A DNA stretch of 53,260 nucleotides, from IMG/VR virus record IMGVR_UViG_3300046163_000036, positions 1 through 53,260 of that record. The stretch is one strand, 5' to 3'. The stretch is from a virus. Below the pieces are notes generated by a model, which saw only the letters and a program-made list of their open reading frames with translations, was not told the origin of the DNA and did no database searches. How positions within the stretch are numbered: position 1 is the stretch's first letter; each line of letters begins with the position of its first letter. The position numbers and the translations under genes were made by a program. Positions 47,171 through 53,260 of the stretch are shown here, in pieces.

Positions 47171-48295
47171 ATGAGTTCAGTTGAAAATGATTTATTGGAA
47201 TCTATTGAAGATGCTGGTTTTGAGGTAAGCGATACACCAGAAGCAGTTCAAGAAGAGACCACAGCTCCAGCAGGAATCCCAGAAGGCGTAGCGCCTGATT
47301 TTGATTTTTCTGCAGGAGAAGAAAATACACAGCCTGTTCAAGAGCCAGTATCTAATGAGCAGACTGAAACGGTTGGGGGTTACGACCCACAACCAGACAG
47401 TTCTTTAAATACGGAAAATAACGTAGAGTCGTATGACAACGAAGATGTTGACGGGCTTGTTATGGGATATCTTAGCGAAAAGCTAGGGATGGACCTAAGC
47501 AGTCTTGAGGATCTTCGGAATCCTACAACTCCACGACAAGCAGAGATTGATGAGCGAATTAAGGTGATTGCTGATTTCGTTGAAGAAACAGGTCGATCTC
47601 CAGAAGACTGGTTCAGATACCAAGCTATGAACCCATCCGAAATGGATGACCTCACAGTGGTAAAGATGTCTATGACAGCTGAATATCCAGACTTAAATTC
47701 TGAGGAAATCGATATGTTAGTTGGAAACAAGTACAAGATCGATGAAGACCTATACACTGAAGACGAAATCAAGTTGTCTAAATTACAGCTTAAGATCGAT
47801 GCAAATAAATCTCGACAGTCTATTGAAGGTTTGCGTAGCAACTACACAATCCCTGAAGTAGAAAAAGAGACAGCTGTTCAAAGCCCTATTGACGAACAAT
47901 GGATCAGCTCTATGAAAAGAGAAACCAATGCTCTAGAAGCATTGAGTTTCGAGCTTCCCGGCGGGGAGTTCGAGTTTGGCATTAGTGAGGATTACAGAAG
48001 TCAGCTAATAGACAAGAACAGCAACATAGAAACCTTCTTTGATCAATATGTTGATCAGAATGGTCAGTGGGATTACGACACGTTTAACTCACACCGAGCC
48101 TTGGTGGATAATATAGATGCGATTGCAAAGAGTATTTATCAGCAAGGCTTAAGTGATGGACAGCGTAGAATCGTTGATCAAGCTGCAAATATATCGACAA
48201 AGAGCCCGAATGTTGGAACGGGTAATAATACCAATAATTTAGAGCAGCAAATACTTGATGCTCTGAATGTGGACAAAACATTAAGATTTTTATAA
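47171..48295 (+). CDS. Putative scaffolding protein (374 aa)
   Basis: Very acidic N-terminal 130 residues rich in Glu, Pro and Gln, followed by helical segments (ADFVEETGRSPEDWFRYQAM; IKLSKLQLKIDANKSRQSIE). Position directly before the major capsid gene and low-complexity acidic composition are typical of capsid scaffolds. Confidence 0.7.
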   Translation: MSSVENDLLESIEDAGFEVSDTPEAVQEETTAPAGIPEGVAPDFDFSAGEENTQPVQEPVSNEQTETVGGYDPQPDSSLNTENNVESYDNEDVDGLVMGYLSEKLGMDLSSLEDLRNPTTPRQAEIDERIKVIADFVEETGRSPEDWFRYQAMNPSEMDDLTVVKMSMTAEYPDLNSEEIDMLVGNKYKIDEDLYTEDEIKLSKLQLKIDANKSRQSIEGLRSNYTIPEVEKETAVQSPIDEQWISSMKRETNALEALSFELPGGEFEFGISEDYRSQLIDKNSNIETFFDQYVDQNGQWDYDTFNSHRALVDNIDAIAKSIYQQGLSDGQRRIVDQAANISTKSPNVGTGNNTNNLEQQILDALNVDKTLRFL

Positions 48296-48315
48296 AGCCT
48301 AAAAAATAAAATACT

Positions 48316-49725
48316 ATGGCATTAGGAACTCCTCCTGTTAACGGCGGCGGCGTCTCAGCAGGATTTAAATCACTAGACCCAGCGAAGTATACTTCATTGG
48401 GTGACTTCATTGATGAAGTAAACGCACCAGATAACCGTGACCTTTTGGTTAAAACTTACGGTAACCAAGGTATCACTGGTTTCTTGAAAATGACCGGAGC
48501 TGTAAAAGCTAGCGGTTCTAACGACGAAGTACAATACTGGGAAGAGTCTCGTCTTCACAGCAAAGCTACTGTAACTCCTTCAGGTACTGCAGACATCGCT
48601 TCTGGCGCTGCATCTTGTGAGATCGTAATCGCATCAGGTTCTACCTTCTTGCGTAACAATGACGTTGTATTGTTGAACGGATCTATCCGTGCGGTAATCG
48701 ACGGTATCTCTGATTCTGAAGGTATTGGTTCAGGAGCTGCTGCTGCATCTGCAACTGCTGTTGCCTTGACTGGATCATTCGGTGAGCTTATCGCAACAGG
48801 TACTGCTCAGGATGTGCCAATCGTTGGTAACTTGTTCGCTCAAGGTTCAGACCAGCCTTCTCAATTCATTGAGTCTAACGTAGTTAAGCGCACTAACCCA
48901 TATATGATCTTGAAAGAAACTTTCAAAGTTTCTGGTTCTCAAGCTACCAACATCGGTTGGATCAACTTGGGTAAAGGTGACTACCGCTGGTACGTTAAAG
49001 GCGAAATGGATACTCGTCAGCGCTTCCTAGACAAGCGTGAAATGATGATGTTGTTGGGTGAGAAAACTGCTACTGCAGGTCTCTCTATCAATGGAACAAG
49101 CGTTGTAGGTTCTGAAGGTTACTTCGCTGCTATCGAAGATCGTGGTATCGTAGCTTCTACTTCTGCAGACGGTGACTTCGCTACATTGTCTGACATCGAC
49201 GCTATCGTTAAAGAGTTGGATAAGCAAGGTGCTGCTCCAGAATACTGTATCTACGCAAACAGCGCTACTATGCTAGCATTGGATGATATGGTTGCTCAAG
49301 GTTTGGCTACTTCTGGTACCGGTGTAACTACAGGTGCTCAAGCTTTCGGTGCATTCTCTAACAGCCAGCAAGGTGCTATCGAGCTAGGATTCCAAAGCTT
49401 CCGTCGTGGTGGTTACACTTTCCACACTAAGTCTTGGAAATTGTTGAACGATCCAACATTGTTGGGTAGCTCTGACTACAACGGTGTTATGATTCCTTTG
49501 ACTACTGTAGTAGATCCTAAGAGCGGTAATCGTGCAGCTGCTTTGGAAATGAATTACAAAGCTGCTAACGGATACTCTCGTGAAATGGAGCACTGGATGA
49601 CAGGTTCTATCTTGGGTGTTACTAACGCTAACACTGATAGCCTACAGTTCAACTACCGTTCTGAGTGTAACTTGATTACTCGTGCTGCTAACCAACACGT
49701 ACTTATCAAGAACAACGGTCTTTAA
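48316..49725 (+). CDS. Major capsid protein (HK97-like fold, crAss-like type)
   Basis: 469 aa. YGNQGITGFLKMTGAVKASG in the N-terminal region and VKRTNPYMILKETFKVSGSQ, GWINLGKGDYRWYVKGEMDT and RFLDKREMMMLLGEK in the middle are blocks shared with crAss-like major capsid proteins. Codons are visibly biased to a small set (TTG for Leu, GCT, GGT, AAC), unlike neighbours, as expected for the most abundant virion protein. It is followed by a strong terminator. Confidence 0.9.
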   Translation: MALGTPPVNGGGVSAGFKSLDPAKYTSLGDFIDEVNAPDNRDLLVKTYGNQGITGFLKMTGAVKASGSNDEVQYWEESRLHSKATVTPSGTADIASGAASCEIVIASGSTFLRNNDVVLLNGSIRAVIDGISDSEGIGSGAAAASATAVALTGSFGELIATGTAQDVPIVGNLFAQGSDQPSQFIESNVVKRTNPYMILKETFKVSGSQATNIGWINLGKGDYRWYVKGEMDTRQRFLDKREMMMLLGEKTATAGLSINGTSVVGSEGYFAAIEDRGIVASTSADGDFATLSDIDAIVKELDKQGAAPEYCIYANSATMLALDDMVAQGLATSGTGVTTGAQAFGAFSNSQQGAIELGFQSFRRGGYTFHTKSWKLLNDPTLLGSSDYNGVMIPLTTVVDPKSGNRAAALEMNYKAANGYSREMEHWMTGSILGVTNANTDSLQFNYRSECNLITRAANQHVLIKNNGL

Positions 49726-49746
49726 TTAGACTATTGATATGAATAG

Positions 49747-49775
49747 AGGGGGGAGGCGAAACCTCCCCCTTATAT
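49747..49775 (+). terminator. Intrinsic terminator after the capsid gene
   Basis: GGGGGGAGG / CCTCCCCC stem closed by a CGAAA loop, followed by TTATATTCTTTTTG. A strong rightward terminator. Confidence 0.8.
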
Positions 49776-49811
49776 TCTTTTTGTTTTTAATTATATTTAA
49801 TACGAATACAA

Positions 49812-50633
49812 ATGGCAACAGCTAAAGCTAAAGCTAGCCCTAAAGCTAGCGTTTCAAAACCTGCACCAGTTGCAGCACCTCAAGAAGCTAAATCTAGCTT
49901 CAAGATCAAGCAATCATACAACCCCTCTACCACCACTGTTTACGAAGTAATCAAGGGCGGGGGTATCGTATGTAAAATCCCATCAGAAGTAACAATCTTT
50001 GACGAGGGCACAGGACGTGTTCGAGCCATCCGTTACTGTCCTAACGAGCCTTCTATCTTTAGAGACGAGCAAGGTGAGTTCGCACGCCGTGAACACATTA
50101 TGTTCCGTGACAAGATGTTGGCAGTACCTTATACAAAGCCAAACCTTAAGGAGTTCTTAGACAGACACCCCGGCAATGCGGCTAATGGTGGTAGCTCATT
50201 TAAGACTATCGACAAAACTGCAACAGCTGAAGAGATGCTAGAAAAAGAATTCTCTCAGCACGAAGCAGTTTCATTAGTGCGTGAGAAGCCGATTGACGAG
50301 CTTTTATCAGTGGCAATGTATCTGAACATAGATATCAACCAGAAAAACGCTGAGATCAAGCGTGAGCTACTTCTAGAGGCTAAAGGTGATCCATCTAAGT
50401 TCATTCAGTTGTTCGACAACCCACAAGTGAAGTGTCGTTCAGCTGTTGTTCAGGCTACCCAGTACCAGATTCTTAACGCTAGAAAAGACGGTATGTACTG
50501 GTACGACAGCAATCGTCTCATCGTAATTGCTCCAGCAGGAACAGATGTTATCGATGTGGCTACCAGATTCTTCTTGACAGACAAAGGAGCATCGGCTTAC
50601 GAAAGAGTATTGGACGAGTTGGAGAAAATCTAA
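49812..50633 (+). CDS. Capsid-adjacent structural protein (273 aa)
   Basis: The N-terminal 30 residues are Ala/Lys/Pro-rich (TAKAKASPKASVSKPAPVAA). The body has VYEVIKGGGIVCKIPSEVTI, MLAVPYTKPNLKEFLDRHPG and GMYWYDSNRLIVIAPAGTDV. It resembles MCP-adjacent proteins in Bacteroidota podoviruses; role as head-associated or cargo protein is inferred. Confidence 0.55.
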   Translation: MATAKAKASPKASVSKPAPVAAPQEAKSSFKIKQSYNPSTTTVYEVIKGGGIVCKIPSEVTIFDEGTGRVRAIRYCPNEPSIFRDEQGEFARREHIMFRDKMLAVPYTKPNLKEFLDRHPGNAANGGSSFKTIDKTATAEEMLEKEFSQHEAVSLVREKPIDELLSVAMYLNIDINQKNAEIKRELLLEAKGDPSKFIQLFDNPQVKCRSAVVQATQYQILNARKDGMYWYDSNRLIVIAPAGTDVIDVATRFFLTDKGASAYERVLDELEKI

Positions 50634-50659
50634 TTCTCTCATTTACATATACTTACAGA

Positions 50660-50690
50660 AAGGGGTTGCATTTTGCAGCCCCTTTTATTT
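50660..50690 (+). terminator. Rightward intrinsic terminator
   Basis: AAGGGGTTGCA / TGCAGCCCCTT stem with a 3-nt loop followed by TTATTTATT. Immediately precedes the next promoter element. Confidence 0.8.
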
Positions 50691-50692
50691 AT

Positions 50693-50700
50693 TATCTTTG
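50693..50700 (+). promoter_or_regulatory. -7 promoter element TATCTTTG
   Basis: TAnnTTTG match 21 nt upstream of the connector gene at 50722. Confidence 0.6.
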
Positions 50701-50721
50701 TCGTAGTAAAGCAATTCTATA

Positions 50722-51465
50722 ATGGCAAGTGTAAATCGAGTGTATAGCACCCTCAAAGGGATAGTAAACAAAGACCAGAAAGGCTTTGTCACTCCAGCTA
50801 TCTTTAATGAGTTTGCTTCAGTAGCACAGATGAATATATATAACAGGTTGTTCGATCAGTTTAGCAATGCGCTGCGTTTCAGACGTGCGACATTGGATGC
50901 AGGCAGAGACCTAAGTAAAGATAAACAAGTAAAGGAGGATCTTAGCATATTCGCTAAAACAGCCAGCTTAACAAAGTCTGGTGATGTTTTTTCAAAGCCT
51001 TCTGATCTAGGCAGAATCATCTCTATGAGAACAGCTGCTACATTTAGTGGTGGCTCATATTCTGGTAATCAGGTATCTATCCTTTATGATCAAGACGATA
51101 TAGACAGAGTGCTCTCTAGCGACCTTTCTAAACCGACATCAACAAACCCAGTGGCTTTGGTGTCTTCGGACATAGAGATATTCCCTACGGATGTCTCTAC
51201 AATGGTAATGAGATATTACAAACTACCGCAGGGATTGAATCCCACTTCAGGTGCTAAATCTGTAGACCAGCCTAAGTTTGGATATTCTACAGCTGTCGCT
51301 GGCGTAGAGCTATACTCTGCCAGCTCCAGTGTGGACTTTGAATTGCCTGAGCACTATTTTGTAGATTTAGTTGTAGAGGTAGCACAGCTAATAGGTATTA
51401 ACCTTCGTGATGCAGATGTTGTGAACTATGCAGCTAAAGAGATCACGGCAGAACAAGTTAAATAA
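50722..51465 (+). CDS. Head-tail connector/ring protein 1 (247 aa)
   Basis: MASVNRVYSTLKGIVNKDQK start and LPEHYFVDLVVEVAQLIGIN near the end. Gene order (capsid, ring 1, ring 2, stabilisation protein) matches crAss-like podoviruses, where such proteins stack under the portal. Overlaps the next start by one base. Confidence 0.65.
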   Translation: MASVNRVYSTLKGIVNKDQKGFVTPAIFNEFASVAQMNIYNRLFDQFSNALRFRRATLDAGRDLSKDKQVKEDLSIFAKTASLTKSGDVFSKPSDLGRIISMRTAATFSGGSYSGNQVSILYDQDDIDRVLSSDLSKPTSTNPVALVSSDIEIFPTDVSTMVMRYYKLPQGLNPTSGAKSVDQPKFGYSTAVAGVELYSASSSVDFELPEHYFVDLVVEVAQLIGINLRDADVVNYAAKEITAEQVK

Positions 51466-52208
51466 TGTCACAGGAATCAGTATCTGTAACCCAAATAATA
51501 AACGATTTCATCCTTACACAAGGCTCTGATGACTACGCATCAAACGCTAGCGATACAACGCTGCGTAATATTGCATTGCGTGGGATTAGAGAGATGGGCT
51601 TTGATCTTAATAAAAAGATCAAAACAGCCCAGCTCACCGTAGATACAGCCCTAGGGAAGGTAGACTTCCCATCAGACTTTGTTGCATTGACTAAGCTTGG
51701 GGTTCTAGGCACTGACGGTATACTATACAGCTTTGTAGAGAACCCGAATCTAAACCTATTGCCAAATGCAGCTCCAGATACATTGTCTGATTATATGGCT
51801 GGATTTGAGTCGTATGTTTATCGAAACTATATCAGTGACAGCTCACAAGGTCGTCTATATGGTCTAGGCGGTGGTCAAGGATCTGGCGAGTATAGAATCA
51901 ACTTTGAAGAGGGGCGTATTGAAGTAGCCTTGAACACCTCGGTTAATAAGGTTCTTATAGAGTATGTAGCAGACGAAGCTAGAGCAACAGACCCATCTGT
52001 ACACGTATTTGCTGAAGAGGCGCTTAGATCTTATATATACTACCGTATCATCGAACGTAAAAGCAATGTGCCTTACAACGAGAAGATGAGAGCGAGACAA
52101 GAATACTATAATGAAAGACGCAAGGCTAATGCCAGAATGAAGTCGTTCGGTAAGAATGACGCATTAGCGATGATAAGACGCAATAACAAACTATCGCCTA
52201 AGTACTAA
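51465..52208 (+). CDS. Head-tail adaptor/tubular-type ring protein 2 (247 aa)
   Basis: LRNIALRGIREMGFDLNKKI near residue 30, VLIEYVADEARATDPSVHVF near 165 and a basic helical end (RQEYYNERRKANARMKSFGK) match tail tubular/adaptor proteins of podoviruses of this group. Followed one nucleotide later by the stabilisation/muzzle-like gene. Confidence 0.65.
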   Translation: MSQESVSVTQIINDFILTQGSDDYASNASDTTLRNIALRGIREMGFDLNKKIKTAQLTVDTALGKVDFPSDFVALTKLGVLGTDGILYSFVENPNLNLLPNAAPDTLSDYMAGFESYVYRNYISDSSQGRLYGLGGGQGSGEYRINFEEGRIEVALNTSVNKVLIEYVADEARATDPSVHVFAEEALRSYIYYRIIERKSNVPYNEKMRARQEYYNERRKANARMKSFGKNDALAMIRRNNKLSPKY

Positions 52209-52209
52209 T

Positions 52210-53260
52210 ATGGCTCTACATAAGTTAACCCCAAGATACCTTAACAGTGACGATGATGTCCGCTTAGTTAAGAGTACAGAAATGACTGATGCTCTTAACG
52301 TGCGTATTTCGTCTGATGACGAAGGAGATGCCTTTGTCATTAAGAACGCATACGGTAATGACGAGATTACGTTAGACACCGCATTGCCTGCAGGTACCAA
52401 CAAGGTTATAGGTTCTGTAGCTAACGATCAAAAAAACTCCATATTCTATTTTGTATGGAACAGTAATGACGATCACTCTATATATAGATATTCAGCAACA
52501 AAAGATACAGCATATCAAGTATACAAAGATTCTGTTTTAGGTTTCACTGAAAACACCTTTGTGAAAGCAAACATAGTCACGTCTTTAGAGGGGGATGAGC
52601 TAGTTTACTTTAGCGCTGCAGACAGCTCTCCGAAGAAGATTAATGCATCAAAGGCATTGCGTGGCGGATACCCCGCTCAGTTTACCTCTGGTACAGATGA
52701 GGAAAAGCTGTTGTACTTAACAACAGCTAAACAGCCTCCCTTAGATCCGCCTACCTACAGCATTGTAAATAACGGAGATCTAAAGGAAAACAGAATAAGC
52801 GATAAGGTATTTCAGTTTGCCTATAGATACATATATCAGGACGGAGAGATATCGGCACTATCGCCATATTCCTCTTTGACTACTTCTGTAGCACAGCTAA
52901 GAGATGGATTCAACACCCAAGAAGCTAAGGACTTTTATAATCAGATTAACGTGTTTGTTAAAAACACGGTAGCTGATGTAGATAAGATTCAGGTGTTTGC
53001 CAGAGAGGGTAATGACGGTACATTTTATGATATCTCAGAAATCAATAACAGCTTTAATACTAACGCCGTTACAGTAAGATTTAGCAATCAGTTTAAGGGG
53101 AGTGCATTAAGCACTATAGATAAAAATAAGCTGTTTGACAATGTCCCTCAACTAGTGGATTCTCAAGAGATAGTTGATGGTAGATTAATGTATGGTGGGT
53201 ACAGTGAGGGGTATCCTAACTTTTTAGATGTTAACGATGTATCTCTTGTACCTAATTACA
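52210..53260 (+). CDS. Tail stabilisation/muzzle-like protein, N-terminal 350 aa (continues at position 1)
   Basis: ATG at 52210; the frame is open to the edge and joins base 1 in frame. MALHKLTPRYLNSDDDVRLV starts the protein, FAYRYIYQDGEISALSPYSS lies near residue 215, and LFDNVPQLVDSQEIVDGRLM with YGGYSEGYPN lies near the edge. The N-V-P ... Q-x-x-V-x-x-R-L-x-Y-G-x-Y block is typical of podovirus tail stabilisation proteins in this group. Confidence 0.65.
   Translation, partial: MALHKLTPRYLNSDDDVRLVKSTEMTDALNVRISSDDEGDAFVIKNAYGNDEITLDTALPAGTNKVIGSVANDQKNSIFYFVWNSNDDHSIYRYSATKDTAYQVYKDSVLGFTENTFVKANIVTSLEGDELVYFSAADSSPKKINASKALRGGYPAQFTSGTDEEKLLYLTTAKQPPLDPPTYSIVNNGDLKENRISDKVFQFAYRYIYQDGEISALSPYSSLTTSVAQLRDGFNTQEAKDFYNQINVFVKNTVADVDKIQVFAREGNDGTFYDISEINNSFNTNAVTVRFSNQFKGSALSTIDKNKLFDNVPQLVDSQEIVDGRLMYGGYSEGYPNFLDVNDVSLVPNY

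Overview
The window reads as one complete tailed-phage (Caudoviricetes) genome drawn as a 53,260 bp circle or circular permutation. The reading frame that runs off the right edge (from 52210) continues in frame at position 1, giving one protein of about 1,543 aa. The host is most likely a member of the Bacteroidota, probably a flavobacterium-like bacterium. Rightward units start with the Bacteroidota -7 promoter element TAnnTTTG, Shine-Dalgarno sequences are largely absent, and the large terminase, portal, major capsid and ring proteins resemble those of crAss-like and related podovirus-type phages. The genome is much smaller than typical crAss-like phages and has no recognisable giant virion RNA polymerase. 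I see no tRNA, CRISPR array, integrase or insertion sequence.

Layout. (1) 32.7-53.3 kb continuing through 1-14.6 kb, rightward: virion and packaging genes. These include a GroES-like protein, candidate small and confident large terminase, portal, a YadA-like/S74 fibre, small basic and membrane proteins, scaffold, major capsid protein, connector/ring proteins, tail stabilisation/muzzle-like protein, internal virion proteins and a 2,908-aa polyvalent protein. (2) 14.6-16.0 kb: lysis cassette (holin-like, amidase, unimolecular spanin) ending at a hairpin terminator that serves the opposite strand. (3) 16.1-27.2 kb, leftward: replication, recombination and nucleotide genes. These include two DnaA-domain-IV-like proteins, nucleases, glycosyltransferase, RusA, primase-helicase, a DUF1599-like protein, GIY-YIG and HNH endonucleases, an SSB-like protein, a RecE-like exonuclease and an ERF annealing protein. 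(4) 27.2-31.5 kb, leftward: fifteen small, mostly unknown genes. (5) 31.55-32.68 kb: a 1.1 kb non-coding, hairpin-rich divergent region, a candidate origin and regulatory hub.

The most striking system is in parts 4 and 5. Fourteen intergenic sites on the minus strand each consist of a GC-rich hairpin followed by the same 17-mer, GGTTACTGATAACTTAA, placed 10-12 nt before a start codon. Immediately upstream of the whole array (31581-31665, minus strand) lies a hammerhead-ribozyme-like core, CUGAUGAG ... CGAAAC. Its flanking arms are complementary to that 17-mer in the register a hammerhead needs: GGU pairs with ACC (stem III), ACUGAU plus AACUUA pair with the other arm (stem I, 12 bp with a 3-nt bulge), and the base left unpaired at the cleavage position (H17) is the only base that varies among the 14 sites (12 U, 2 C, both permitted). 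My reading is that the phage encodes a natural trans-acting (or long-range cis) hammerhead ribozyme. It would cut the early polycistronic RNA into one- or two-gene mRNAs, each ending in a protective hairpin and starting with the same 23-25 nt leader. This is inferred from sequence alone.

How the parts work together. Leftward transcription from the divergent region would make the ribozyme first, then the small-gene array, then recombination/replication genes and last the DnaA-like proteins. Rightward transcription from many separate TAnnTTTG promoters makes virion and lysis proteins. The strands converge at the terminator near 16.0 kb.
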